From Shewanella sp. SNU WT4 (lineage in GTDB: Bacteria > Pseudomonadota > Gammaproteobacteria > Enterobacterales > Shewanellaceae), in the NCBI RefSeq assembly GCF_006494715.1, contig NZ_CP041151.1, positions 1,798,001 through 1,862,000 of the forward strand: a stretch of 64,000 nucleotides of DNA. The letters run 5' to 3'. A program made the translations under genes and the position numbers. The notes below the pieces were generated by a model. The model was not told where the DNA came from and did not search any database. It worked only from the letters and a program-made list of their open reading frames with translations. Within the stretch, counting starts at the first letter, position 1. Every line of letters begins with the position of its first letter. Of this stretch, positions 52,218-61,901 are shown one piece after another.

Positions 52218-55200
52218 AGATTTTACGTTTACGCTTTAGCAATATTAACTCCCTCAAAGGCAGTTGGTTTATTGATTTTACGGCGGCGCCCTTTACCGAT
52301 TCTGGACTCTTTGCCATCACAGGCCCCACGGGCGCAGGTAAAACCTCCATATTAGATGCTATTTGCTTGGCCTTATATCATCAGACCCCAAGACTTGGCT
52401 TAATTTCCAAAACCAGTAATGAACTGATGACCCGCGGCACCGCCGAAGCCCACGCCGAGGTCGAGTTTGAGGTAAAAGGTGTCGGTTATCGCGCCTTTTG
52501 GAGCCAAAGACGCAGCCGTAATCAAGTGGATGGCAAGCTGCAAGATGCCATGGTGGAACTGGCCTATTTAGAATCTGGCGAGATTGTAGCGAGCCAAATA
52601 AGACAAAAATCTGAACTGATGGAAAGTATTACCGGCTTAGATTTTGGCCGTTTTACTAAATCAATGATGTTATCCCAAGGGCAATTTGCCGCATTTTTAA
52701 ATGCATCGGCCAATGATCGCGCCGAGTTATTGGAAGAACTCACTGGCAGCGAGATTTATGGCCGTATTTCAGAGCAAGTGCACCTTGATTATAGTGAGTC
52801 AAAGCTAGCCTTAGCCCACTTACAGGACAAGGCTGAATCGGTCGTGCTGCTAACCGCACAAGAGCTTACTCAATTAACTGAGCAGCAAAGCAATATCAAT
52901 GCTGAGGTGGCTGGTCTTGATAATCAGTTTACGCAAGTGCAGCAACAAGTTAATTGGTGGCAGCAAAGAAGTGCGCTCAAGGCGCGGGAATTGGCTGCGA
53001 CCACACAAGGCGAGCAAGCGCAGCAAGCACTGATGGCTAATGCGCCATCGCTTGAGCGCTTAGCGCGCAGTTTGCCGGCGCAGCGCCTGCAAGGGCATTA
53101 TCAAGTGAAAACGGCGCTGCAAACCCAGCAGACAGAGATAATCGCTAAGCAGCAGATCCGCGCTGAAGCTAAAGCTGCCTTAATAGAGCAAGAGCAAGCA
53201 CTAACCCTTGAGTTAGCCAATATTAGCCAGAGTTTGCAGCAAGCTGAGACCGAATTAGCCGCCTTAACCTTAGTCATAGATGAGCAAGTGCGGCCGCTTG
53301 ATACCGAATGCGAATTGTTAACTGAGCAGCAGCGCAGCTTAAATGAAGAGCAGCAACTTAATCAGCAGCAAATAATTGAGGCGCGCGCGGCGCAAAGCGC
53401 AATGCAGGCATCATTGCAGCATATTGAGCAGCAATTGCATGCACTTAATCAGCAGCAAAATGAATATCAAGATTGCAGCGATATAACATCAGCCTTAAGC
53501 GGTTGGCAGCAACAGTTATTGCAATTGCACGCGTTAAGCACTACGGCTGCCAATTTGCAGCAGGCGAGTTTGCAGCAGCAAGCGGCGCAGGCGCAAAAAC
53601 TGGATGCTATAAAACAAGCGCTACCCGCGCTTGAGCGGGCGCAGCAGCAATTAGCTAGTGTGCAACAGCGCGAGCAACAAGCCTGTCACGCATTAAGCCA
53701 ATTACTGGCAGGTGCCAGTGATACTGAGGTCTACCAAAGCTTACATTACTGGCAGCAATTGCAGCCCAAGCTCTTAACCTTGCAGCCACTGGCGCGAGAG
53801 TTCCAGCAGCATAATGAGCAAATCAGCCAATTACGCCAGCAGCATAATGAGCGCGAGCAGCAATTGCAGCAGCTTGATGCTCAACGCGGGCAACTGCGGG
53901 TGCAGTATCGCCAAGTGCAGCAGCAATTTAATGATGTGGCGACCTTACTGAGCCAAGAAAAAACCATCATGGATTTGCAGCAACTGCGCGCGCAGCTGCA
54001 ACCCCAGCAGCCGTGCCCACTATGTGGCGCTAGCGAGCATCCGTTAGTTGAGCAATATCAGCACTTAGATGTCAGCGATACTCAAAAGCGCTATAGCGAA
54101 TTAGAAAAGCAGTTAGCGGAAATAAAGCAGCAGGGCAGTACTCTGACTGAAACCGAAAAATTATGGCTGCAATCGCAAACTGAGCAATTACAAAAAATTG
54201 CCGAATTTGAGCTCAATCAAGGCCACATTCAGACGCGCTGGCAGGCATTAATCACTGAGGTGATGACGAACTTAGTGCCACCCGTTGGCATTAGCCCATT
54301 GTTCTTGGCATCCATTGAAAGTGAGTCAGAAGCCAGTATTGCGGCGCATTTAGTCCATGTTGGTACCGAACTTGCTAGCCTTGAAGCGAAAGCCAATAAT
54401 TTGCGCGCCGCGCAGCAAGCGTTGCAAGTGAGTCAGCAGCAAGCATTGCAAGCGCAGCAAGAATGCCAAGGCTTAAGCTATCAGCAGCAGCAAAGTAAGC
54501 TGGAGCTTAAGCATTTACAACAGCACGAGCAGCAGCAACAAGTGGAATATCAGCAGGCTAATCAGCAAGCAAGTACTTTGCGCAAGCAATTGGCGAGTCA
54601 ATTGCAGCCGTTTGCCTTGGCCGTGCCGCAAGATCATGAACTAGAGGCTTGGCTGCAAGCATTACGCAATAAACTGAAAGCTTGGCAACACTGGCAGCAA
54701 CAGCTCACTGAACTTAATGGCGAGAGCGATAAACTGCGCGCAACGTTAGCTGTCAGCAATGCTAAAGATGCTGATTTAAGCACTAAGACTGAGTTAAGTG
54801 AGGCTAAGCTTACAGTCTTTAGCCAAAAAATTAGTGCTAATCGTGCCAAACGTTTTGAATTAGTGGGCGATTTACCCATTAAACTCTTGCTAGATACTAA
54901 GCAAGGCATATATCAGCAACATAAAGAGAGCGCCGCGCAGTTACACCTTAAACATCAAGGCTTGCAAACGCGTTTAGCCCATGAGACAGGGGTAATAGAG
55001 GCACTCGACGCCGATAGCCTCAAACTCGCGCCATTTTTGAGCGCTGCCATTAGCGAGTGGCAAAAATTACTTGATGAGAGTGAATTTAATGACGAGGCCG
55101 AGTTTGCGGCGGCATTGTTAAGTGATGAAGAGCGTAACCAACTGCAAGCGCTTGAGCATGAATTGCAGCAACAGTTGCAACATGCGCGCCTTAGTCTTGA

Positions 55201-55942
55201 GTCGGTAACCAGTGAGCTAGCTCAGCATTTAGCGGCCGCGAGTGCTTGCCCTGAACTTGATGTTGATGCGCTTGAAAGCGAAATTGTGGTCATTAAACAT
55301 GGCCGAGACTTATGTAACGAGCAGCTTGGTGGTATTAAGGCAAAACTGCAGCAAGATAATCAACTGCGAGCAACGCAGCAGCAATTGTTAGTGCAATGGC
55401 AATTGGCTAAGCAAACCCATGAAGATTGGGCGCGCTTGCATAGCTTAATTGGTTCGCGCGATGGCAGTAAGTTTAGACGCTTTGCCCAAGGGCTGACCTT
55501 AGAACATTTAGTGGCGCTGGCCAATCGCCAACTTGAACGCTTGCATGGCCGTTATTTATTGCAACGTAAGGCTGATGGTTTACTTGAACTTGAAGTCATA
55601 GATACTTGGCAAGGCGATATAAGCCGCGATACTCGCACCCTTTCTGGCGGTGAGAGTTTCCTCGTGAGTTTAGCCTTAGCATTAGCCTTGTCCGACCTTG
55701 TTAGTTATAAAACCAGCATTGACTCGTTGTTTTTAGATGAAGGTTTCGGTACGTTAGATGCGGACACCTTAGATATTGCTTTAGATGCGCTCGATAACTT
55801 GCATGCTAGCGGCAAAATGATTGGTGTGATCAGTCATATTGAGGCGATGAAAGAGCGCATTGATGTGCAAATCAAGGTGAAAAAACAGTCTGGACTTGGC
55901 TATAGTCAGCTGCAAGACTGTTTTAAAATGAGAACAGAGTGA
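52214..55942 (+). CDS. sbcC: Exonuclease subunit SbcC
   Basis: A 1242-residue Rad50-like SMC ATPase, partner of SbcD. Walker A is GPTGAGKT at residues 37-44. Two long coiled coils surround the zinc hook CPLC at Cys601 and Cys604 (in QPCPLCGASEHPL). The C-terminal head has the signature LSGGESFLVSLALALALSDL and Walker B IDSLFLDEGFGTLD. It is about 200 residues longer than E. coli SbcC. The coils are extraordinarily rich in Gln (many QQ and QQQ runs encoded by alternating CAG/CAA), which gives the DNA a low-complexity look. A stop follows, and then a 125-base gap. Confidence 0.94.
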   Translation: MKILRLRFSNINSLKGSWFIDFTAAPFTDSGLFAITGPTGAGKTSILDAICLALYHQTPRLGLISKTSNELMTRGTAEAHAEVEFEVKGVGYRAFWSQRRSRNQVDGKLQDAMVELAYLESGEIVASQIRQKSELMESITGLDFGRFTKSMMLSQGQFAAFLNASANDRAELLEELTGSEIYGRISEQVHLDYSESKLALAHLQDKAESVVLLTAQELTQLTEQQSNINAEVAGLDNQFTQVQQQVNWWQQRSALKARELAATTQGEQAQQALMANAPSLERLARSLPAQRLQGHYQVKTALQTQQTEIIAKQQIRAEAKAALIEQEQALTLELANISQSLQQAETELAALTLVIDEQVRPLDTECELLTEQQRSLNEEQQLNQQQIIEARAAQSAMQASLQHIEQQLHALNQQQNEYQDCSDITSALSGWQQQLLQLHALSTTAANLQQASLQQQAAQAQKLDAIKQALPALERAQQQLASVQQREQQACHALSQLLAGASDTEVYQSLHYWQQLQPKLLTLQPLAREFQQHNEQISQLRQQHNEREQQLQQLDAQRGQLRVQYRQVQQQFNDVATLLSQEKTIMDLQQLRAQLQPQQPCPLCGASEHPLVEQYQHLDVSDTQKRYSELEKQLAEIKQQGSTLTETEKLWLQSQTEQLQKIAEFELNQGHIQTRWQALITEVMTNLVPPVGISPLFLASIESESEASIAAHLVHVGTELASLEAKANNLRAAQQALQVSQQQALQAQQECQGLSYQQQQSKLELKHLQQHEQQQQVEYQQANQQASTLRKQLASQLQPFALAVPQDHELEAWLQALRNKLKAWQHWQQQLTELNGESDKLRATLAVSNAKDADLSTKTELSEAKLTVFSQKISANRAKRFELVGDLPIKLLLDTKQGIYQQHKESAAQLHLKHQGLQTRLAHETGVIEALDADSLKLAPFLSAAISEWQKLLDESEFNDEAEFAAALLSDEERNQLQALEHELQQQLQHARLSLESVTSELAQHLAAASACPELDVDALESEIVVIKHGRDLCNEQLGGIKAKLQQDNQLRATQQQLLVQWQLAKQTHEDWARLHSLIGSRDGSKFRRFAQGLTLEHLVALANRQLERLHGRYLLQRKADGLLELEVIDTWQGDISRDTRTLSGGESFLVSLALALALSDLVSYKTSIDSLFLDEGFGTLDADTLDIALDALDNLHASGKMIGVISHIEAMKERIDVQIKVKKQSGLGYSQLQDCFKMRTE

Positions 55943-56067
55943 TCAAGGCCGGGAACTGTGGTAGTTAATATTTGTCAAACCGATAATTTTTACGATAACA
56001 TCGCCGGTTAAAGGCGATTTATTTCCCAAATTTGCTTCACCTAAGGTGAATTACTAGGATTATAAGA

Positions 56068-57336
56068 GTGCATTTATCGGAACAAGAACCTAGTTCATGG
56101 CCTCAATGGCTAAGCGTATACCATAAGCGAGCGTTACTCGGCGGCGGGTTATTACTCGCTACAGCACTGCTATGGCCAACGCCCCAATTAACGACAGGTC
56201 AGCGCATTGCGTTGCCCTTAGATTTATCAAGCACTAGTACCCATTTCTCTGTGCCAGATACATTAGAAGCCTTGGCAGATAAGCCTGCTTTTAGCACTAC
56301 TATCACGACTGGAGACACCTTAAGTAAGTTATTTGAGCGCGCTGGGGTTGATCAACAAACCATGTATAAGGTGCTTGAGGCCGACTTAAACATTTTGGCC
56401 TTAGATACCTTGCAGCCAGGGAACGAGATCAGTTTCTATCTTGACGAAAACCATCAATTGATGCGTCTTGAGATTGATTTTAGTTTAGCTCGTCAAGTGG
56501 TATTTACTCAAGTTGATGGCAGTTATGATGTAGAAGAAATTCAGAAAAAAGGTCAATGGCAGCCCAAAGCTGTCAGTGGCGATATTTATGGATCTTTTTA
56601 TACTTCGGCCAGCAAAGCAGGCTTAACCGCTGGGCAAATTCAGCGCATTGAAACTATTTTGAAAGAAAAAATCAACTTTGCCCGCGACTTACAAGCTGGT
56701 GCAAGTTTCTCTGTGGCTTTAAGTGAGCAATACATTGAAGGCGTGGCGAGTGGTGATAGTCAGCTGCTGGCGATTCATATCAATAATCGCGGTAAACAAA
56801 TTGATGCTTATCAATTCAGTGATGGTCAGTACTATGATGCCAATGGTGAGAGTTTAGTTAGAGCCTTCCTGCGTACGCCGCTAGCTAAGACTTATCGTTT
56901 AACCTCTAACTACAATGGTAAGCGTCGCCATCCTGTGACAGGGCGGATAGCGCCTCATAACGGCACTGACTTCTCGACCCCGATTGGCACGCAAGTGATT
57001 GCACCAGGTGATGGCGTAGTCACTTTAGTTACCGATCACCGTTATGCGGGTAAATACATAGTGATAGATCATGGCAACCAATATGTGACCCGTTACCTGC
57101 ATTTATCAAAAACTATGGTTCGTAAAGGGCAACGCGTGACTCGTGGCCAACCTATTGCATTAACGGGTAATACTGGTCGCACGACGGGTCCGCATTTGCA
57201 TTACGAGTTCCATATCAATGGTCGCCCAGTGAATGCCATGACAGCGAAGATCCCAATGGCAAGCCGTTTAAATAAAGCCGAATTGAAACGCTTTAAGAGC
57301 ATGGTCAGTCAGCGCAATATTCAAATGGGTGTATAA
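56068..57336 (+). CDS. M23-family murein metalloendopeptidase (MepM-like)
   Basis: A 422-residue periplasmic peptidoglycan hydrolase. It starts with GTG after AGGATTATAAGA. A membrane or signal-anchor segment (RALLGGGLLLATALLWP) lies near residue 30, followed by an OapA/LysM-like region (TTGDTLSKLFERAGVDQQTMYKVLEAD). The C-terminal LytM domain has HNGTDFSTPIGT and HLHYEFHINGRPVN, the HxxxD and HxH zinc-site motifs. Layout is that of E. coli MepM, a DD-endopeptidase that opens peptidoglycan cross-links for growth. A 14-bp inverted repeat follows the stop. Confidence 0.9.
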   Translation: MHLSEQEPSSWPQWLSVYHKRALLGGGLLLATALLWPTPQLTTGQRIALPLDLSSTSTHFSVPDTLEALADKPAFSTTITTGDTLSKLFERAGVDQQTMYKVLEADLNILALDTLQPGNEISFYLDENHQLMRLEIDFSLARQVVFTQVDGSYDVEEIQKKGQWQPKAVSGDIYGSFYTSASKAGLTAGQIQRIETILKEKINFARDLQAGASFSVALSEQYIEGVASGDSQLLAIHINNRGKQIDAYQFSDGQYYDANGESLVRAFLRTPLAKTYRLTSNYNGKRRHPVTGRIAPHNGTDFSTPIGTQVIAPGDGVVTLVTDHRYAGKYIVIDHGNQYVTRYLHLSKTMVRKGQRVTRGQPIALTGNTGRTTGPHLHYEFHINGRPVNAMTAKIPMASRLNKAELKRFKSMVSQRNIQMGV

Positions 57337-57344
57337 CTAACATC

Positions 57345-57387
57345 TGTGTCTATGGGCTAAAACGCAACGCTAAAGCCCATAGACACA
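57345..57387. terminator. Hairpin between convergent genes
   Basis: TGTGTCTATGGGCT (57345-57358) and AGCCCATAGACACA (57374-57387) are perfect 14-base complements around a 15-base loop. It lies between the M23 gene and the convergent YgjP-like gene and probably ends both transcripts, although neither side has a long T-run. Confidence 0.65.
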
Positions 57388-57401
57388 AATGCGCTAGGTC
57401 A

Positions 57402-57902
57402 TTAACTTGCTGGCAGTTCTTGGTCTTGCAAGGTTAAAAATAGCCGTAAGTCGAGTTCGAGCTGATGATAGTCGGGCTCCATATGGCAACAAAGTTGATA
57501 GAAGGCCTTATCGTGGTCTTTTTCTTTAATATGGGCCAGTTCGTGCACAACTACCATATGCAGTAACGCCTCCGGTAACTGTTTTAACTGACCACTTATC
57601 CTAATTTCATGCTTAGCCTTGATACGACTTCCATGCTGACGCCGAGCGTAAGTATGTAATCCTAGCGCTTGCTGCTTTAAGGTTTGCTTGTCATCAAAAC
57701 ATACCTTGGCCAACGGCGGCGCATTTTTCAAATACCGATTTTTCAGCGCCATAGTATATTGATACAAGGCTTTATCGTTGCGCAGATTATTTTGGGGTTG
57801 GGGGTATTTTTTATCGAGTACCAACTTGAGTTGTTGGTTGTCGAGTAAGCTTTGTACTTGTTGTTGCAGAGATTCTGGATAATGAGCGAGATACTTGAGC
57901 AT
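57402..57902 (-). CDS. YgjP-like (WLM/M48-type) metal-dependent hydrolase
   Basis: A 166-residue protein with the zincin motif VVVHELAHIKEKDHDKAFYQL: HELAH supplies two His and a Glu, and DHDKAFY the third metal ligand. A conserved block HEIRISGQLKQLPEALLHM precedes it. This matches the YgjP/DUF45 family of putative metallohydrolases. No physiological substrate is established. The ATG at 57902 has AGGTGG upstream and is chosen over a GTG two codons earlier. The gene lies after the DUF3010 gene on the same strand, separated by that gene's terminator. Confidence 0.87.
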   Translation of the reverse strand: MLKYLAHYPESLQQQVQSLLDNQQLKLVLDKKYPQPQNNLRNDKALYQYTMALKNRYLKNAPPLAKVCFDDKQTLKQQALGLHTYARRQHGSRIKAKHEIRISGQLKQLPEALLHMVVVHELAHIKEKDHDKAFYQLCCHMEPDYHQLELDLRLFLTLQDQELPAS

Positions 57903-57918
57903 AGCCACCTAATGAAAA

Positions 57919-57943
57919 AATGCCGAAGCTTAGCTTCGGCATT
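57919..57943 (-). terminator. Terminator of the DUF3010 gene
   Basis: On the minus strand AATGCCGAAGC pairs perfectly with GCTTCGGCATT around a three-base loop and is followed by TTTTTCATT. It overlaps the leader of the next gene. Confidence 0.88.
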
Positions 57944-57948
57944 AATGA

Positions 57949-58386
57949 TTAATCTTTGTTGTACATTAAATTCATGTGCTGAGCATAGGCAGCTTCAAAA
58001 GATAATTGCTGGAATTTCTTTAAATCTAAACCTTCAAATGCCGCAACTGGCGGATTACGCTTTAATTGCGCCTTAATATCGACAGCTTTAATCAAACTTA
58101 CCGGTAAATCCATTAACTGAATGGCCGCTTCTAATTTAAAGCTAGTCGCGCTGCCGGCAAATTTACCTTTCTGCTCGCGCTCAACTATCACCACTTCATC
58201 GACTTTGTAGTCAGCCATCAGCTTGGCAAAATCGAACTGAAACTTACGAATTGCCTCAGTGGTGGCAGATTGCGGTACCGCAAAGGATTGCTTACGGCAT
58301 GCAGGTACCACAAACACATCCGCATTTTGTTCCAGTAAACAAATAATGGCTTCGCCACCTTTTAACTCCACACCACAAACTTTCAT
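57949..58386 (-). CDS. DUF3010 family protein
   Basis: A 145-residue protein of the DUF3010 family found in marine gammaproteobacteria. It begins MKVCGVELKGGEAIICLLEQ, a pattern resembling an RNase H-like/actin-like first strand, which is suggestive only. Further conserved blocks are RKQSFAVPQSATTEAIRKFQFDF, VVIVEREQKGKFAGSATSFKLEAAIQL and NPPVAAFEGLDLKKFQQLSFEAAYAQ. Function is unknown. The ATG at 58386 follows AGGTG; the frame is open 11 codons further but without a ribosome-binding site. It is divergent from the YHS lipoprotein gene. Confidence 0.82.
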   Translation of the reverse strand: MKVCGVELKGGEAIICLLEQNADVFVVPACRKQSFAVPQSATTEAIRKFQFDFAKLMADYKVDEVVIVEREQKGKFAGSATSFKLEAAIQLMDLPVSLIKAVDIKAQLKRNPPVAAFEGLDLKKFQQLSFEAAYAQHMNLMYNKD

Positions 58387-58498
58387 GTTACACCTGTCAG
58401 CAAATTTTAAGGCCGTCATTGTATAAGCTTTCGGGCTAAAGCTGAAATGATTTCCTTATACTTAAGGTCAACTGACAAGGATTCACTAACGGAAAGCC

Positions 58499-58954
58499 AT
58501 GATGAGACTCTTTTTATTGGTTACTCTGATGCTTAGCATCAGCGCTTGCACTAGCTTAGGCGGTGATGATTGGTATGTGAATGAGCAAGGATTTGGCGCA
58601 TCAGGGTATGATTTGGTGAGTTATCAAACTGAGCAGCAAGCCGTCGAGGGCAAGGATGAGTTTGTGGTGAATATTGCTAATGCCGTGTGGCGCTTTAGCT
58701 CGGCTGAACATGCCAAGTTATTTAGTCAAAACCCAAAGCAATATCTCCCCCAATACGGCGGCTATTGCGCTTATGCCATGGCGCAGGGCTTTGTGGTGAG
58801 TTCAGATCCTAAGGCTTTTACTTGGTATAAAGATAAGCTGTACCTTAATTACAGTGTGGGCGTGCGTGAAACTTGGCTACAAGATAAAGAGGGTTATATA
58901 AAGGCCGCTAATGACAACTGGCAAGAAAAACTGCAAGCGCAAAAGATGGAATAA
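58499..58954 (+). CDS. YHS-domain lipoprotein
   Basis: A 151-residue exported protein with a lipobox signal (MMRLFLLVTLMLSISAC, Cys17). The mature part has the YHS pattern: GFGASGYDLVSYQTEQQAVEGKDEF, WRFSSAEHAKLFSQNPKQYLPQYGGYCAYAMAQG, and FTWYKDKLYLNYSVGVRETWLQD. Such periplasmic YHS lipoproteins are of unknown role. GGAAAG lies upstream of the ATG; a second ATG three bases later is equally possible. A shared terminator lies between it and the DEAD-box gene. Confidence 0.87.
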   Translation: MMRLFLLVTLMLSISACTSLGGDDWYVNEQGFGASGYDLVSYQTEQQAVEGKDEFVVNIANAVWRFSSAEHAKLFSQNPKQYLPQYGGYCAYAMAQGFVVSSDPKAFTWYKDKLYLNYSVGVRETWLQDKEGYIKAANDNWQEKLQAQKME

Positions 58955-59023
58955 GGCTTGAGTAAGCATCAAAGGTGGCTGAATCAAAAGTACTGAAAAG
59001 TTAAGACTACAACAAAAAATAAA

Positions 59024-59070
59024 ACCCTCGCATTCAGAAGCTTGGCTCTAAGTGCGGGGGCTTAATTTTT
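59024..59070. terminator. Terminator between convergent genes
   Basis: CCCTCGCA and TGCGGGGG pair (with a G-U) across a 17-base loop, followed by CTTAATTTTT on the plus strand and by AGGGTTTTATTTTTTG on the minus strand, so it can serve both genes. Confidence 0.6.
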
Positions 59071-59092
59071 ACAAAAGCTGAGGTTTTAGCAT

Positions 59093-60457
59093 TTAATCTT
59101 CAAACGTACCGATAATACTTTCTTCATCAGTATCTTGCAGTGGTTTAGCTTTTCGGCGCATTGGCGCATCACCCACATCAATACCGGTAATAAAGCGTTT
59201 GTCACGCTTTGGCGCCGCTTTTGGTGCTTTCGTGCTAGTGGTACGGAGCGTCTTAGCAGCAGTATTGACCTTAACATTGGCCGCTTTAGCCTTAGGCTTA
59301 TCACTCAAACCTTTGAATTTTGCTTCAAGGCCAGCGACTTGGCTGAAATCCAATTGTTGGCGTAAGAACAATTCAACTTTCTTAAAGTTCGCCCAGTCTT
59401 TAGGACCGACTAAAGAGATAGCATCCCCTTTAGCGCCAGCACGACCGGTGCGACCGATGCGGTGAATATATTCTTCGGCAAACTTTGGCATATCAAAGTT
59501 AATCACTAATGACACATTGAGTAAGTCCAGACCGCGCGAGGCTAAGTCTGTGGTCACTAAAATGCTGTACTGACCCCGGCTAAATTGATCCATGATGCGG
59601 TTACGTTCATTTTGCTTTAACTCACCACTTAAGGCGATAGCACCAAGGCTTGACTGATTCAGCAAGCTCGCTAAACGCTCGGTATCACTGCGAGTCGCGG
59701 TAAAGATAATCACTTGCTTGTGGGCCTTAGCCGTTAACAAATGGCTTAACAGCGCTTGCTTATGATCTAAGTGATCGCACAAGTACACAGCTTGCTGAAT
59801 ATCTTGGTGGGCGACGTTGGCGCTACCAATGGCGATATGCTCAGGGTTTTTCAGTAATTCACTGGCAAGTTCATTGATATCGCTGTGATCTAAGGTAGCC
59901 GAGAACATTAAGGTTTGACGACGCTTATGATCCGCAGCCAAGTTAATGGCACGCAGTTGCGGCGCAAAACCTAAATCAAGCATACGGTCGGCTTCATCTA
60001 AGATCAGCAACTCTAAGCCATTTAAAAATAAATGACGTTTTTGCAAGTGATCGGCAATGCGCCCTGGGGTTGCCACAATAAAATGCGGTTCGCGGGCAAG
60101 CGCTTTGGCCTGATCGTTAAAGTTCTCACCGCCTAAAATGCTAACCGCTTTATATTGGGTATTAGCAATCAGTAAGCGTAATTGGCTATACACCTGATGA
60201 GCTAGTTCGCGAGTTGGCAGTAAAATCAGTACCCGAGGGTCTTTTTTATTCAGTGCGCGGGTAGAAATAATCCTTTGCATTGCCGGTAATAAAAACGCCA
60301 ATGTTTTACCCGATCCCGTTTTTGACGAGACCATTAAATCCTTGCCAGCCATAGCGACTGGAATGGCCTGAGCCTGGACGTCGGTTGGAGTGGTTAACCC
60401 CATATGCTCAAGACTCGTCATTAAGCGTTTATCAAGGGAAAAATCGGTAAAGTGCAA
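59093..60457 (-). CDS. DEAD-box ATP-dependent RNA helicase
   Basis: A 454-residue superfamily 2 RNA helicase of the RhlE/SrmB-like group. The best start is TTG at 60457, eight bases after a perfect AAGGAG, giving MHFTDFSLDKRLMTSLEHMGL, the normal Q-motif lead-in; the longer frame starting at 60499 lacks a ribosome-binding site. The Q motif is TTPTDVQAQAIPVAM, motif I SSKTGSGKT, motif II LDEADRMLDLGF, motif III SATL and motif VI HRIGRTGRAG. A basic tail of about 90 residues rich in Lys, Ala and Thr may bind RNA. No symbol is given because several paralogues share this layout. Confidence 0.92.
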   Translation of the reverse strand: MHFTDFSLDKRLMTSLEHMGLTTPTDVQAQAIPVAMAGKDLMVSSKTGSGKTLAFLLPAMQRIISTRALNKKDPRVLILLPTRELAHQVYSQLRLLIANTQYKAVSILGGENFNDQAKALAREPHFIVATPGRIADHLQKRHLFLNGLELLILDEADRMLDLGFAPQLRAINLAADHKRRQTLMFSATLDHSDINELASELLKNPEHIAIGSANVAHQDIQQAVYLCDHLDHKQALLSHLLTAKAHKQVIIFTATRSDTERLASLLNQSSLGAIALSGELKQNERNRIMDQFSRGQYSILVTTDLASRGLDLLNVSLVINFDMPKFAEEYIHRIGRTGRAGAKGDAISLVGPKDWANFKKVELFLRQQLDFSQVAGLEAKFKGLSDKPKAKAANVKVNTAAKTLRTTSTKAPKAAPKRDKRFITGIDVGDAPMRRKAKPLQDTDEESIIGTFED

Positions 60458-60606
60458 AAGAAAACTCCTTAAAAAATTGACCCAATATTGTAAACCCAAA
60501 GCCTGTCTGGCACCAGCAATGATGGATAATCACAGCTAAGGCTTGTGCCTTTTGCTAGCTATGGTATACATGGCGCCAAGTTTGATTAGCTAGGATGAAT
60601 AAACCA

Positions 60607-61560
60607 ATGCAAAGCAAAAAACGCGCAACCATAGGCTTAGCCCTTGGCAGTGGTGCCGCCAAAGGTTGGGCACATATTGGTGTGCTTAATGGCTTAAAGA
60701 AGATGGGCATTGAGCCAGATAAAGTGGCGGGTTGCTCCATTGGCTCGTTAGTGGGCGCGGCCTATGCCAATGATCATTTAGAGCAATTGCAATCATGGGT
60801 GGAAGGTTTCTCATCGTGGGACGTGCTCGGCATGATGGATTTAAGCTGGCGTAAAGGCGGCTTAATGGGCGGTGAAAAGGTATTTGATCAAATGCAGGCC
60901 AGTATTGGCGCGGTTAAGATCGAAGACTTAAAACGCCCGTTTACAGCGGTAGCAACTGACCTTTATACCGGCCAAGAAATTTGGTTTCAACAAGGTGACT
61001 TGCGCCAAGCCGTGCGCGCTTCTTGCTCAATGCCGGGAATTTTATCGCCAGTGCGCTTAAATCAACGCTGGCTGGTGGATGGCGCTGTGGTTAACCCTGT
61101 GCCTGTATCTGTGGCTAGAGCCATGGATGTCGATATTGTGATTGCGGTTGATTTAAGTGCCTATAAGCGCACTCGCATGCAGGTATTGCCAGTGCAAATG
61201 ATGTCGAGTACTCCATGTGCCCAAGATGCAGTGGATAATGCTGGCCATAAGGGCGCACGCTTTATGGATTTACTCGCCAAAGGCAAAGAGTATGTGTCGG
61301 GCTTAACCGATAAGCTAAGTCTCAGCCAAAGCTTTGGCGATCCTGGCATGTTAGCTGTGATGTCGCAATCTATGGAAATCTTAGAAATGCGCCATAAACG
61401 CGCGCGCTTAATGGGCGACCCGCCGGATATCTGTTTAGCCCCGAAAGTGGCAGATATTGGCACTATGGAATTTCATCGCGCCAGTGAAGCGATTGCCGCT
61501 GGTGAGCAAGCTGTGATTGAGGCTGCCCATTTGATTGAAGCCGCATTAAGCGGCCACTAG
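60607..61560 (+). CDS. rssA: Patatin-like phospholipase domain protein RssA
   Basis: A 317-residue patatin-fold protein. The glycine-rich oxyanion loop is GLALGSGAAKGWAHIG, the nucleophile elbow is GCSIGS, and the catalytic Asp is in DGAVVNPVP. These and the later block FHRASEAIAAGEQAVIE match RssA, whose substrate is not established. Two ATGs are possible: 60595, to which AGG is directly adjacent, and 60607, with AGGA 11 bases upstream; the latter gives MQSKKRATIGLALG, close to E. coli RssA, and is chosen. It is divergent from the DEAD-box gene. Confidence 0.88.
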   Translation: MQSKKRATIGLALGSGAAKGWAHIGVLNGLKKMGIEPDKVAGCSIGSLVGAAYANDHLEQLQSWVEGFSSWDVLGMMDLSWRKGGLMGGEKVFDQMQASIGAVKIEDLKRPFTAVATDLYTGQEIWFQQGDLRQAVRASCSMPGILSPVRLNQRWLVDGAVVNPVPVSVARAMDVDIVIAVDLSAYKRTRMQVLPVQMMSSTPCAQDAVDNAGHKGARFMDLLAKGKEYVSGLTDKLSLSQSFGDPGMLAVMSQSMEILEMRHKRARLMGDPPDICLAPKVADIGTMEFHRASEAIAAGEQAVIEAAHLIEAALSGH

Positions 61561-61901
61561 AGAGTTACTCATATTTTTATGATTAAAAGTGCTTAGTGGC
61601 AGAGTCATTGCCGCTAGGCACATATGTTAGTACTCAATCTACTCACTCTACTCAATCCAATTAATCGCCATCATTCTTAGCCATCATTTTCATTGCCCAC
61701 AAGCGTCGCCATCAGCGTGTTTCGCTATTTTCTTATTGGTTTCGCCGTTTGTTCGTTTCAATTCAAAGTCGCTTTCACGCCCAAAATAACAGCAATAATG
61801 ACGCTATTACTCCGAGAAATGCTTAGGGTCAAGTAGCAGTTTGGCAAACAGTGCTCGGGGCATCACTAATAGGGCAGTGTTGCAGCCATCACACAATTTG
61901 C

